This document shows positions 34,694 to 43,707 of a stretch of DNA of 64,000 bases, one piece after another. How positions within the stretch are numbered: position 1 is the first letter of the stretch; the number at the start of each line of letters is the position of its first letter. Position numbers and translations under genes: made by a program. The notes beneath the pieces were generated by a model, which ran no database searches, had not been told where the DNA came from, and worked only from the letters and a program-made list of their open reading frames with translations. This DNA comes from Lachnospiraceae bacterium G11 (lineage in GTDB: Bacteria > Bacillota > Clostridia > Lachnospirales > Lachnospiraceae): NCBI GenBank assembly GCA_900103495.1, contig FMWZ01000015.1, positions 1-64,000 on the forward strand, in the 5' to 3' direction.

Positions 34694-35381
34694 AGCCAAC
34701 TCCTCTTACCGTCTGAATCATCTTGATTCCGAAGGTTTCATCTATCTTAGTGCGAAGGAAACGGACATAAACATCAACCACGTTGGTTTCACCCACGTAG
34801 TCGTATCCGCAGACCTTCTCAAGTAAAGTATCACGGGAAAGAACTATATCCTTGTTCATAAGAAGAACCTTAAGCATTATGAACTCTCTGTTTGTCAGGT
34901 TAATCTCCTGTCCGCCATAGGTTACACGGTGTTTGGGCTCATCAAGAATAAGGTCATTCCATGTATAGACACCCTCTGCGCTTTCTGAAGCTCCGCTTTC
35001 ATTTGGTGCTTTTACTCCTCCGTGAAGCTTCAGTGCAACCCTGATTCTTGCTAGAAGTTCCTCAATTGCAAAGGGTTTAGTTATATAATCAACTGCGCCG
35101 GCGTCAAGCCCCGCCACCTTATCCATAACCGCATCTCTGGCAGTAAGAAGGATAACAGGGGTGGGGTGTGACTTTGATAAGCGCCTTAATACTTCCAACC
35201 CATTCAGCTCGGGAAGCATGATATCCAAAAGAATAAGACTGTAGTCATTACTTTCCGCCATCTCAAGAGCTGTTCTTCCGTCAAAGGCCTTGCTTACTTC
35301 ATAACCTTCGTGATTTAACTCCAACTCTATAAATCTGGCAAGTTTTTCTTCATCTTCCACAACCAAAATGTGTTCGTTCAT
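34674..35381 (-). CDS. OmpR-family response regulator
   Basis: 235 residues. Receiver with VVEDEEK, Asp in LLDIMLPELNG (about 53), LLTARD and Lys in DYITKPFA (about 102). The C-terminal winged helix (about 135-235) contains LTNREFIMLKVLL and VDVYVRFLRTKID, with RTVRGVGYVIK closing the domain. It is the first gene of the pair and is preceded by the DUF4342 gene 12 nt upstream, which suggests one transcript. Confidence 0.94.
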   Translation of the reverse strand: MNEHILVVEDEEKLARFIELELNHEGYEVSKAFDGRTALEMAESNDYSLILLDIMLPELNGLEVLRRLSKSHPTPVILLTARDAVMDKVAGLDAGAVDYITKPFAIEELLARIRVALKLHGGVKAPNESGASESAEGVYTWNDLILDEPKHRVTYGGQEINLTNREFIMLKVLLMNKDIVLSRDTLLEKVCGYDYVGETNVVDVYVRFLRTKIDETFGIKMIQTVRGVGYVIKSE

Positions 35382-35393
35382 AATCAGTTCCTT

Positions 35394-35936
35394 TTATAAC
35401 TTATTGTATTCGTCTACTACTTTGTCCTTTACAGAAGCTGCAATGTCCTCTGCCTTGTCGCAAACATCATTTGCCTTCTTGAAATCTTCCTCACCTTCAA
35501 ATGAGTACTTGCATCCCATAAAGAGTGATACGATGATTGCGATAATTGCTGCATACCATGCGAAGATAAGAATAAGTACCATTGCAAGAATGGGGAGTTT
35601 AACGATTCTCTCACCCTTTCTCTCGATTACAAGGAAGTTCTCTGTGCTCTTCTTAAGGAGACTCTTAAGTTTTTCACCGAAGGTTCTGCAGTTCTCTTTT
35701 GCTCTCTCTCTTCTCTCCTGCTTCTCTTCGCAGTTCTTGAATCTCTCAAGCTCGCTGCCTGCTTCATACTTTGTTGAGTAGCTCTCTGCTCCGGCCTTCT
35801 TGGTCTTGCCTTCCTTCTCAAGAAGAATCATTGCATCGAGGATGTCACCGTTTGATCTCTCAAGGGCTTCCTTTGCTTCCTCATAACTTACATTAGCTTT
35901 CTCTCTTAACTTTTCAACTTTTTCAAACATATCCAT
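35394..35936 (-). CDS. DUF4342-like membrane protein with UBA-type N-terminus
   Basis: 180 residues from the ATG at 35934-35936; an upstream TTG abuts AAAGG and is not usable. The N-terminus (KVEKLREKANVSYEEAKEAL, with NGDILDAMILLEKEG) matches the three-helix UBA/TS-N pattern seen in DUF4342 proteins. A charged middle is followed by one or two membrane helices near 120-150 and a charged tail. Proteins of this type often neighbour envelope-stress regulators, which fits the two-component genes 12 nt downstream. No function is established. Confidence 0.75.
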   Translation of the reverse strand: MDMFEKVEKLREKANVSYEEAKEALERSNGDILDAMILLEKEGKTKKAGAESYSTKYEAGSELERFKNCEEKQERRERAKENCRTFGEKLKSLLKKSTENFLVIERKGERIVKLPILAMVLILIFAWYAAIIAIIVSLFMGCKYSFEGEEDFKKANDVCDKAEDIAASVKDKVVDEYNKL

Positions 35937-36063
35937 TTGTATTACCAACCTTTCTTAAATTTGTTTTGTTGTTTTGTTGTCGTCATGTCCTCTTGACAAT
36001 AAACAATTTAACAAAGGTTTCTTAAACGGTCTTTTAACCAACATTAAAATCAGATTAAAAAAA

Positions 36064-36090
36064 GTCAGATCTTTAATTAAAAGACCTGAC
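36064..36090 (-). terminator. Terminator of the acidic small protein gene
   Basis: GTCAGATCTTT pairs with AAAGACCTGAC (one G-T pair) around AATTA. The minus-strand product ends in TTTTTTT. It closes the operon that runs from chorismate mutase to the gene at 36101. The 110 bases beyond it, up to 35949, are AT-rich with no clear promoter. Confidence 0.8.
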
Positions 36091-36100
36091 CCTTTATTTA

Positions 36101-36364
36101 TTATGCTTCCACTATCAGGTATCTTCCGTCACCGACATCAAATACCTCGTCGGCATCAAGTATGGAATCTTCGTCATCCTCGAATATGTCTATTCCCTCT
36201 TCTTCGAAATATTCCATTACTTCTTCCGGTGAATTAACCACCACTGCCATACAATCCTCGAGAAACGCTTCTGCCTCCTCCAAGTCGGAGGCCACTTCGT
36301 CCGGGAAAAGCTTCTTCTGATTATCTAGAAAACACTGTAATACTGCATCATCAAATTCCGGCAT
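36101..36364 (-). CDS. Small acidic protein, unknown
   Basis: 87 residues from the ATG at 36362-36364, correctly spaced from GGAGG; another ATG two codons before is too close. About a third of residues are Asp or Glu (VMEYFEEEGIDIFEDDED). No membrane, signal or cysteine motif apart from two isolated Cys. It is a plausible partner of a nucleic-acid or chaperone system only by charge; no family recognised. It lies 28 bases after maf, at the end of the operon. Confidence 0.7.
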   Translation of the reverse strand: MPEFDDAVLQCFLDNQKKLFPDEVASDLEEAEAFLEDCMAVVVNSPEEVMEYFEEEGIDIFEDDEDSILDADEVFDVGDGRYLIVEA

Positions 36365-36392
36365 AGTCATCCTCCTTTTCTGTGGTTGCTTG

Positions 36393-36989
36393 TTAATATA
36401 AATTATTCTGCTTTAACTCCTGATATACCCTTCCTATAGGAAATCCTACCACGGTATTATATTCACCGTCAATCTTCCTTATATAGGGAGCGAACTTGCC
36501 CTGGATGGCGTATGCACCGGCCTTGTCCATGGGTTCACCTGTGGCTATATAATCATCGATTTCCTTATCGGAAAGAACATAAACATGAACATCTGTTACT
36601 TCGGAAAAAGTATACTGATGCTTCTTGCCGCCGATTCTCCACTGAAGAGATACTCCGGTGTAAACCTGATGCACATCTCCCGAAAGATCCTTAAGCATTC
36701 TTCTGGCATCTTCCTCGTCCTTTGGCTTGCCCATTATCTCGTCTTTGTAAGCCACAACAGTGTCAGAACCGATTACAAGGAAATCGCTGTTAAAATACTC
36801 GTCAAGCTCCAATGCTCTGTCGTAAACCTCTGCAGCCTTTCCATAGGCCAGCTCGGATACAATCTCCGAGGGAATCTTTCTGGTGGTTACCTCATCCCCC
36901 TTGGCGGGTATGATGGCAAAGTCCTTGTACAGCGCACCCAGTAACTCCTTACGTCTGGGAGAACCTGATGCCAAAATAATCTTGTTCAT
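36393..36989 (-). CDS. maf: Maf-family nucleotide pyrophosphatase
   Basis: 198 residues. Opens with the Maf signature IILASGSPRRKELL; the conserved VIGSDTVVAYKDEIMGKPKD near 72 and GAYAIQGKFAPYI near 158 are present. Maf proteins hydrolyse canonical or modified NTPs such as dTTP and m5U/pseudo-U triphosphates and can arrest division when overproduced. It follows ppk by nine bases. Confidence 0.92.
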   Translation of the reverse strand: MNKIILASGSPRRKELLGALYKDFAIIPAKGDEVTTRKIPSEIVSELAYGKAAEVYDRALELDEYFNSDFLVIGSDTVVAYKDEIMGKPKDEEDARRMLKDLSGDVHQVYTGVSLQWRIGGKKHQYTFSEVTDVHVYVLSDKEIDDYIATGEPMDKAGAYAIQGKFAPYIRKIDGEYNTVVGFPIGRVYQELKQNNLY

Positions 36990-36998
36990 TTGTTTCCT

Positions 36999-39155
36999 CT
37001 ATTCTTTATTTACTTCAGGGATAAAAACCCTGGTGCTTCTCTCTTTCTTCTTGGCAAGGCTCTTTATTTTCTTTGTGGTGCTGATTGCCTCGTCGCAAAG
37101 CTTCATCTGAGAATTAAGTTTCTTCCCTCTACCTGTAATTTTAACATAGGTTCCTTCAGGTGTTAAGCATGTTGCCTTAACTGTATCCCTTAATTCCAGA
37201 TCAAGAATATGCCAAAGCATCTCCTTCAGTTTCGTATCTTCTATAGGGAAGAGAATCTCCACTCTCCTCTCTAGGTTCCTTGGCATCCAGTCGGCGCTTC
37301 CAAGGTAATACTCCGGATTTCCGTCGTTGTAGAAATAGAAGATTCTGCTGTGCTCAAGGAAAGTGCCCACAATGGAGCGAACCCTGATATTCTCGCTGAT
37401 ACCCGGGATTCCTACCTTTAAAGAACATATTCCACGAACAATAAGGTCAATGGATACCCCTGCATTCGATGCCTCATATAAGGCTTCGATTATATCCTTA
37501 TCGCACAGGGAGTTCATCTTGGCGATAATTCTTCCTGTTTTGCCCTTCTTGACGTTATCCCTCTCTCTTCGAATCAGTTTAAGGAAGCGCTCCTTTAACC
37601 AAAGAGGCGCCAAAGATAAGCGGTTCCAGGTTTCAGGCTCCGAATAGCCCGACAGCATATTAAATACAGCCGTGGCATCCTCGCCAAAGGCCTCTTTGCA
37701 TGTGAAAAGACCCAGGTCCGAATAAAGCTTGGCGGTAGAATCGTTATAGTTTCCGGTTCCCAAATGCACATATCTCTTTATGCCCTGTTCTTCTCTTCTT
37801 ACTATAAGGGTAATTTTGCAGTGGGTTTTGAGACCCACAAGACCGTATATTACGTGGCATCCGGCTTTCTCAAGCATCTTTGCCCAGACAATATTGTGTT
37901 CCTCGTCAAACCTTGCCTTAAGCTCTACAAGAACCGTAACCTGTTTCCCATTCTCTGCTGCCAAAGCCAATGCTTTAATTATGGGGGAATCACCGCTTAC
38001 CCTGTAGAGGGTCTGCTTTATGGCAAGAACATCCTTGTCAGTGGCTGCCTTTTTAATAAATTCAACCACGGGTTCAAAAGTCTCATAAGGGTGATGCATC
38101 AGGATGTCGCCCTGCCTTATACATTCGAAAATATCGCTGCCTGCAGGAATTTCAGGTACAGGCTGGGGAGTGTATTTTTTCTCCTTAAAGGCCTCATAAC
38201 CCGGAACATCATATAATTCCGAAAGGAAGGTCAAATCCAAAGGGCCGTTTACAAGGTATACATCGCTTCGACCAACTGCCAGCTCCTTTATCAAAAGCTT
38301 AAGAAGACGCTTGTCCATGTCCTTGCCGGTCTCCAGTCTGATTACCTGGCCCCACTGACGCTTTTTAAGCTGCCTCTCAATTTCCTTTAAAAGGTCTGCT
38401 GCCTCGTCTTCCTCGATGGTCAAATCAGCGTTTCTCATTATTCTGAAGGGGTTGGCGCACAGTACGTTGTAGTTAAGGAAGAGCTTATCTATGTTTCTTT
38501 CTATAATTTCTTCCAGCAAAATAAAGCGAGCCTTACCGCCCCTGTCCTGAAGCCTTACCAGACGGTCAAGAACGCTTGGCACCTGTACGGTGGCAAACTC
38601 AAATTCCTTGCTTTTGCCCTTTTCCTTCTTATCCTTCTTTGTAAGAAGGGCGCCGATATTTAAAGTATTGTTTCTTATTAATGGAAATGGTCTTGATGAA
38701 TCCACAGCCATGGGAGTAAGAACCGGGTAAACGCTTTCCATAAAGAATTTGTCTATAAAGCGCTTATCCTTATCGTCAAGTTTCTCATGACTTCCGATAA
38801 GTTCCACCTTGTTCTCGTGAAGAAGGGGAATCAAAGAATTGTTTAAGACATTGTACTGTTTACGCACAAACTCGTGGGTAACCACTGTAAGAGCGTTAAG
38901 CTGCTCCATTGGCGTAAGGCCGGCCAGATCAACGCCTTCATAGTCGGCGTTAACCATATCCTTTAAGGAAGCAACTCTTATCATAAAGAACTCGTCAAGA
39001 TTGGAGGCCGTGATGCTAAGGAATTTAAGCCTCTCAAATAAAGGGATCTGCTTGTTCTTGGCTTCCCTTAGCACACGCTCGTCAAATTTAATCCATGAAA
39101 GTTCCCTGTTGGTGTAGTATTCGCTTCTACCGTAAACGCTCCTTCTTTTAGCCAT
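36999..39155 (-). CDS. ppk: Polyphosphate kinase 1
   Basis: 718 residues from the ATG at 39153-39155 (GGGGG upstream; a GTG two codons earlier is possible). Makes polyphosphate from ATP, and can run in reverse. The N domain begins with TNRELSWIKFDERVL; the phosphorylated His (about 464) lies in YVHLGTGNYN and a second conserved His (about 602) in FLEHSRIFYF. Key Arg motifs KARFDEEHN and LKTHCKI are intact. All four domains fit the length. Lies between the DUF815 ATPase and maf. Confidence 0.96.
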   Translation of the reverse strand: MAKRRSVYGRSEYYTNRELSWIKFDERVLREAKNKQIPLFERLKFLSITASNLDEFFMIRVASLKDMVNADYEGVDLAGLTPMEQLNALTVVTHEFVRKQYNVLNNSLIPLLHENKVELIGSHEKLDDKDKRFIDKFFMESVYPVLTPMAVDSSRPFPLIRNNTLNIGALLTKKDKKEKGKSKEFEFATVQVPSVLDRLVRLQDRGGKARFILLEEIIERNIDKLFLNYNVLCANPFRIMRNADLTIEEDEAADLLKEIERQLKKRQWGQVIRLETGKDMDKRLLKLLIKELAVGRSDVYLVNGPLDLTFLSELYDVPGYEAFKEKKYTPQPVPEIPAGSDIFECIRQGDILMHHPYETFEPVVEFIKKAATDKDVLAIKQTLYRVSGDSPIIKALALAAENGKQVTVLVELKARFDEEHNIVWAKMLEKAGCHVIYGLVGLKTHCKITLIVRREEQGIKRYVHLGTGNYNDSTAKLYSDLGLFTCKEAFGEDATAVFNMLSGYSEPETWNRLSLAPLWLKERFLKLIRRERDNVKKGKTGRIIAKMNSLCDKDIIEALYEASNAGVSIDLIVRGICSLKVGIPGISENIRVRSIVGTFLEHSRIFYFYNDGNPEYYLGSADWMPRNLERRVEILFPIEDTKLKEMLWHILDLELRDTVKATCLTPEGTYVKITGRGKKLNSQMKLCDEAISTTKKIKSLAKKKERSTRVFIPEVNKE

Positions 39156-39180
39156 TTGCACCCCCGTAAATCTGCTAAAA

Positions 39181-40473
39181 TCACTTGGACTGTCCGGATA
39201 AATAATCTACAAACTGCTGGGCCGTCCTGCCCGATAAACCTCCGTGATATAATTCCCATTTGTTTGCTTCGGCAAGGAGTTCTTCCTCACCCATCTTAAT
39301 GCCTGCCTTCTTAGCCAAAGCAAGCACGATCTCTTTAAATTCATTAGGAGTTGGTGAACCAAAGTAAATGGTAACGCCAAATCTTGCCACAAGAGAAAGC
39401 TTCTCCTGAACCGTATCGTTGGTGTGAAGGTCGTCATCTCTTTCCGCTTTATCTGAGAATTTCTCCCTTAAAAGATGCCTTCTGTTTGAAGTGGCATAAA
39501 TAAGCACGTTCTCAGGCTTCTTCTCAAGTCCGCCCTCTATCACTGCCTTAAGGTATTTGTACTCTATCTCAAATTCCTCAAAGCTTAAGTCATCCATGTA
39601 TATGATGAACTTGTAATTTCTATTCTTAATCTGAGCTATGACTTCATTGAGATCCTCAAACTGATGCTTGTAAATCTCGATTATTCGAAGTCCCTTCTCA
39701 TAATATTTATTGGCTATTCCCTTTATACAGGAAGATTTGCCGGTGCCTGCATCGCCAAATAAAAGACAGTTGTTGGCTTTCCTTCCCTCAACAAAGGCAT
39801 CGGTATTATCCGTAAGCTTCTTCTTTTGAATGTCATATCCCACCAGGTCTTCAAGATAGACATGGGCGATATTCAAAATGGGCTCAATATGCACTCCTGT
39901 GTCGTCATGTACCACTCTGAAACTCTTGTGGAGTCCGAATTTGCCAACGCCATACTCTTTATAGAAAGAAGTAAGCGTAGCCTTCATATCCTCAGGTGTG
40001 GTATCCTCAAGGAATCTTACGGCAAGTTCGCATATTCGCTTGCAGATTCTTTGGTTATATACCTTGCTCTCACCTTTGCTTGCCACATAGTCTGTAATGT
40101 AGTCAAGCTCGGGTACATCAAGAGATTCTTTTAATATATTCAGATCGTAATCATAGAATTCCTTAAAGATTCCTATATCGTGAAGAGCAGCCAGATTAAT
40201 GCTTCCCTCTATCTCTCCTCTGATCTCACAGCCCTTTGAGTATGTGTTCTCATTGTTAACCAAAAGGTTTGTAAGATAACAGTGCCACAGATTACCGTAG
40301 AAACCGTGATTGCCTGCGAAATCTATAAGTGAATAGACACACTCGTAAAGAAGTGCTCTCTTATCCTCCCTGTTATAGAAGTCATCGTCATGATGCTCCA
40401 TAAGCCATGCCATATCTGATAAAAGCTTGGCATTCTCATTATCCTTATATAAAATAAGCTCCCTATTTCTCAT
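39181..40473 (-). CDS. DUF815-family AAA-type ATPase
   Basis: 430 residues. A helical N-terminal half is followed by an ATPase core with Walker A FGDAGTGKSS near 240, Walker B IIYMDDLSF near 290 and the sensor IYATSNRRHL near 325. The RREKFSDKAERDDD region carries an arginine-rich loop. DUF815 proteins resemble ClpX/DnaA-type ATPases, with unknown partners. It overlaps the chorismate mutase gene by 11 bp and precedes ppk by 25 bp. Confidence 0.88.
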   Translation of the reverse strand: MRNRELILYKDNENAKLLSDMAWLMEHHDDDFYNREDKRALLYECVYSLIDFAGNHGFYGNLWHCYLTNLLVNNENTYSKGCEIRGEIEGSINLAALHDIGIFKEFYDYDLNILKESLDVPELDYITDYVASKGESKVYNQRICKRICELAVRFLEDTTPEDMKATLTSFYKEYGVGKFGLHKSFRVVHDDTGVHIEPILNIAHVYLEDLVGYDIQKKKLTDNTDAFVEGRKANNCLLFGDAGTGKSSCIKGIANKYYEKGLRIIEIYKHQFEDLNEVIAQIKNRNYKFIIYMDDLSFEEFEIEYKYLKAVIEGGLEKKPENVLIYATSNRRHLLREKFSDKAERDDDLHTNDTVQEKLSLVARFGVTIYFGSPTPNEFKEIVLALAKKAGIKMGEEELLAEANKWELYHGGLSGRTAQQFVDYLSGQSK

Positions 40474-40738
40474 TATTCTCTACCTTGTTTTGAAGTTCCT
40501 TGCTGTAAGCAAAAAGATTAACATATAAATCCTTCAAAAACGGCTTATACTCTTCCTTTGTTGCAAGTGACTCTATAGCTTTAAGCTTCTCTTCCTCTCT
40601 CTTTGGATCATAGATTGGAAGGCCCGCTTCTTTTTTGGCCAATGCTATTCCAACAGATACATCCATTCTCTTCTCAAATAATTCCACAATCTGTCTGTCA
40701 ATGACGTCGATGGATGCTCTAAGTTCCTTTAGTTCCAT
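40463..40738 (-). CDS. Chorismate mutase (AroQ type)
   Basis: 91 residues from the ATG at 40736-40738, which has AAAGGA upstream; the longer frame adds 18 residues in low-complexity sequence. Helical AroQ fold: ELRASIDVIDRQIVELFEKRM with catalytic Arg, followed by GLPIYDPKREEE. It turns chorismate to prephenate, drawing from the same pool as TrpE at 26975. It overlaps the DUF815 gene by 11 bp and is the first gene of the operon ending at 36101. Confidence 0.88.
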   Translation of the reverse strand: MELKELRASIDVIDRQIVELFEKRMDVSVGIALAKKEAGLPIYDPKREEEKLKAIESLATKEEYKPFLKDLYVNLFAYSKELQNKVENNEK

Positions 40739-40782
40739 GATTTTGCGTCCTTTTTTTAATTTCATCTTAAACCAAATCATAC

Positions 40783-40811
40783 TTGATAGCAAGACATCAA
40801 AAAGCTATAAT
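40783..40811 (+). promoter_or_regulatory. Promoter of the DUF5050-like gene
   Basis: TTGATA (40783-40788), a 17-bp spacer and consensus TATAAT (40806-40811), about 37 bases before the GTG start and divergent from chorismate mutase. Confidence 0.75.
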
Positions 40812-40847
40812 TATGGTATAGAAGGCATTTTGATGGAGGGTCACGAA

Positions 40848-41879
40848 GTGAGAAAGAAATTGCCTGCAATTATAGGTATATCTGTACTTGTTGCAGTAAT
40901 TATTCTTGCTGTAATTTTTCAAATCAGGAAGGACACCTTCAAGTTCAATTCTTCCCCCGTAATCGGCAACACTGCAGGTAATATCTACAATAAGGGCCTG
41001 GTGTGTGAGCAGAACGGGAAGGTCTATTTCGTCAATCCTTATGACAGAAACACTCTTTACAGGATGAATCCCGATGAAACCACAATAGAAAAAGTTCTCG
41101 ACGTTACCATGGAACTTCTGAACGTGGATGAGAATCATATATACTACTTCCAGACTTCCACAAGCGGAGCCTCCGGTCTTGGACATATGCGTTCAAGAGC
41201 CGGCATCGCAAGGTGTGATCTGGATGGTCGTAACGGAGACAGTTTCACTTCAGACACAGCTTTTTGCATGCTGGTTGTAAACAATGAGCTTTACTACCTG
41301 GTTTCAAATGAAACCGGCCCCCACTTCTACCGTCAGCCCATCGACGGCGCCGATGCCACACTTATTTCCAACGAGCTTATTTATCCCGCCTGCGGAGTCG
41401 GCAATACAATCTACTATAACGGCAGAACCTTTGACCACGAACTTTACGCTTTTGACACTATAACAAGTACCGGTCAGAGCATCTGGCCCGGCAACATCTG
41501 GAACCCGATTGTGGAGGGGGATTACGTTTATTATATGGACGTCCCCAACAACTACAGACTCTGTCGTTATTCCCTCTCAATGGGGGTTATTGAGGTTTTG
41601 ACCGAAGACAGAATTGATATGTTTAACATGGGCTCCGGAAAGATTTTCTATCAGAAAAGTTCTCCCACTTCTCCCGCCCTCATCCGTATGAACTATGACG
41701 GAAGCGAGAAGGAGATTATTGCAGAGGGAGTTTTCTCAGATATAAACATGACATCACAGTATGTCTATTTTCACCCATTTGGAAGCGATGCTCCGATGTA
41801 TCACAACGAGATTCTGGGACCTGTTAATCCCCGTCCCTTCGAAGCAGCGCTTATTGCCACCCAAAATACTAAACAATAA
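40848..41879 (+). CDS. Membrane-anchored DUF5050-like beta-propeller protein
   Basis: 343 residues from GTG at 40848, eight bases after GGAGGG; an in-frame ATG lies at that site itself and is not usable. One N-terminal helix (about 5-25) leaves the rest outside the cell. The body is built of repeated Tyr/Asn strands (NGKVYFVNPYDRNTLYRM, NHIYYFQTS, NELYYLVSN, GNTIYYNGR, DYVYYMDV), the pattern of DUF5050 domains that fold as a propeller. No catalytic motif. A sensor or binding role is likely. Confidence 0.75.
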   Translation: MRKKLPAIIGISVLVAVIILAVIFQIRKDTFKFNSSPVIGNTAGNIYNKGLVCEQNGKVYFVNPYDRNTLYRMNPDETTIEKVLDVTMELLNVDENHIYYFQTSTSGASGLGHMRSRAGIARCDLDGRNGDSFTSDTAFCMLVVNNELYYLVSNETGPHFYRQPIDGADATLISNELIYPACGVGNTIYYNGRTFDHELYAFDTITSTGQSIWPGNIWNPIVEGDYVYYMDVPNNYRLCRYSLSMGVIEVLTEDRIDMFNMGSGKIFYQKSSPTSPALIRMNYDGSEKEIIAEGVFSDINMTSQYVYFHPFGSDAPMYHNEILGPVNPRPFEAALIATQNTKQ

Positions 41880-41898
41880 TAATCAAGGAGGTTAAAAG

Positions 41899-42306
41899 AT
41901 GGCAGAACAACTCATCCGTGCCAATGCGGACGGCTCTATCAGTTTCGGAGATTACACTCTTCCCGAGAAATCTAAGCTGGAGGATTTCCCCCATGCAGGC
42001 GACCTTTACAAGGTTAAGACCTTCGGTGAAATCACAAAGCTTGAGAAGAACGGTGGATTCCTATATGAATCTGTTCCCGGAACCAGCGTAGAGAATTTCG
42101 TGGAGAAATCCGACAGCACGGAATTCGTCGTAAAAGGCGATAAAGATGCCCAGATTACCATTGGGGTTGCTGAAGACACAGAATATGACGTATACCTTGA
42201 CGATGAGAAGACAGGAACTGTAGCTTCCGGTCTTTCCGGCAAGTTAAGCTTAAGTGTTGCTCTTTCCGATAAGGGCAGCGTAAATGTAAGGATAGTTAAG
42301 AAATAA
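41899..42306 (+). CDS. Conserved small beta-rich protein, unknown
   Basis: 135 residues, no signal or membrane segment. The sequence is regular beta-type with the conserved opening RANADGSISFGDYTLPEKSK and SVPGTSV in the middle. I recall similar Lachnospiraceae proteins carrying an unsupported label 'endosialidase'; no sialidase motif is present here. AAGGAGG precedes the ATG. Its stop overlaps the radA start by one base, so it is co-translated with that gene. Confidence 0.75.
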   Translation: MAEQLIRANADGSISFGDYTLPEKSKLEDFPHAGDLYKVKTFGEITKLEKNGGFLYESVPGTSVENFVEKSDSTEFVVKGDKDAQITIGVAEDTEYDVYLDDEKTGTVASGLSGKLSLSVALSDKGSVNVRIVKK

Positions 42307-43676
42307 TGGCTAAAGGCAAAAATCAGACAGCATTCTTCTGTCAGAACTGCGGCTATGAATCCTCCAAATGGATGGGCCAGTGCCCCGCCTGCAAAGAGTG
42401 GAATACCTTTGTTGAGGAAACCGTAGTTACAGGAAGCAAAGCAAAAGCGGGGGCCGCATCCGGCCCCCTTAAAATTAACGCTCCCTCATCCTTAAGAGAG
42501 GTTTCTCTTTCAGATGATGAGAGGGTTACAACCAATATAGGAGAATTGGACAGGGTTTTGGGCGGCGGAATTGTTCCCGGCTCCTTAACTTTGGTTGGGG
42601 GTGACCCCGGAATCGGCAAGTCCACTCTCCTTCTTCAAACCTGCCAGAATCTGGCGGCAGCGGACCATTCGGTTCTTTATATTTCCGGAGAAGAATCATT
42701 AAAGCAGATTAAGATGCGTGCAATGAGAATGGGCGATTTTACCGACAAACTCACTCTCCTTTGCGAAACGGACCTTACTGTAATAGAGGAAACCATAAGG
42801 AAATATACCCCTGAGTTTGTGGTTATCGACTCCATTCAGACCATGTACTCCGAATCCATCTCCTCTGCCCCCGGAAGCGTTTCCCAGGTCAAGGAAGCCA
42901 CAGGCTTGTTCCTTCTTCTGGCCAAGTCCCTTCCCACCTCCATTTTTATCGTGGGACATGTGACAAAGGAAGGAACCGTCGCAGGTCCCAGAGTTCTTGA
43001 GCACATGGTGGATACAGTGCTGTACTTTGAGGGCGACAGGCACGCTTCCTATAGAATCTTAAGGGGCGTCAAGAACAGATTTGGCTCCACAAATGAGATT
43101 GGCGTTTTTGAAATGCGAAGAGAAGGCCTTGTTGAAGTTGAGAACCCTTCCGAATATATGCTGTCAGGCAGGCCCTTAGATGCCTCCGGAAGTGTGGTTG
43201 TGTGCTCAATGGAAGGCACAAGACCTCTTTTGATAGAAGTTCAGTCCCTGGTTTGCAGAACCAACTTCGGAATTCCCAGACGTACCGCCACCGGCACCGA
43301 TTTTAACAGGCTTAATCTTCTTATGGCAGTGCTTGAGAAGCGCGTTGGCCTTCAGCTTTCAGACTGCGATGCCTACGTTAATGTCACAGGGGGCCTTAAG
43401 CTTAATGAGCCTGCTTTGGATTTGGGAATTGTTATGGCCGTGGTTTCAAGCTTTAAGAATCGTCCCGTATCATCGGACGTTATGGTTTTCGGAGAAGTGG
43501 GATTAAGCGGCGAAGTACGTGCGGTAACAGGGGCTTCACTGAGGGTACAGGAGGCAAAGCGACTGGGCTTTAACACTGTTATTCTTCCAAAAAGCTGTTT
43601 GAAGGGCCTGGATAAATTTGACGGAATCAAGATTATAGGTGTAGAATCTGTAAGCGATGTGGTTGATTTGATCTGA
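42306..43676 (+). CDS. radA: DNA repair protein RadA
   Basis: 456 residues. N-terminal zinc finger Cys12, Cys15, Cys26, Cys29, then a RecA-like core with Walker A GGDPGIGKST (Lys105), the KNRFG motif in VKNRFGSTN near 255, and a C-terminal Lon-like domain (about 290-456). RadA drives branch migration and processing of recombination intermediates. It follows the small gene at 41899 by a one-base overlap and precedes an EamA gene. Confidence 0.96.
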   Translation: MAKGKNQTAFFCQNCGYESSKWMGQCPACKEWNTFVEETVVTGSKAKAGAASGPLKINAPSSLREVSLSDDERVTTNIGELDRVLGGGIVPGSLTLVGGDPGIGKSTLLLQTCQNLAAADHSVLYISGEESLKQIKMRAMRMGDFTDKLTLLCETDLTVIEETIRKYTPEFVVIDSIQTMYSESISSAPGSVSQVKEATGLFLLLAKSLPTSIFIVGHVTKEGTVAGPRVLEHMVDTVLYFEGDRHASYRILRGVKNRFGSTNEIGVFEMRREGLVEVENPSEYMLSGRPLDASGSVVVCSMEGTRPLLIEVQSLVCRTNFGIPRRTATGTDFNRLNLLMAVLEKRVGLQLSDCDAYVNVTGGLKLNEPALDLGIVMAVVSSFKNRPVSSDVMVFGEVGLSGEVRAVTGASLRVQEAKRLGFNTVILPKSCLKGLDKFDGIKIIGVESVSDVVDLI

Positions 43677-43707
43677 CACATCCAAATTTGATTTTGTCGG
43701 AGTTATT

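Noticed and set aside
41899-42306. Endosialidase
   Set aside because: No catalytic motif is present; the label is a name seen on similar proteins without support.
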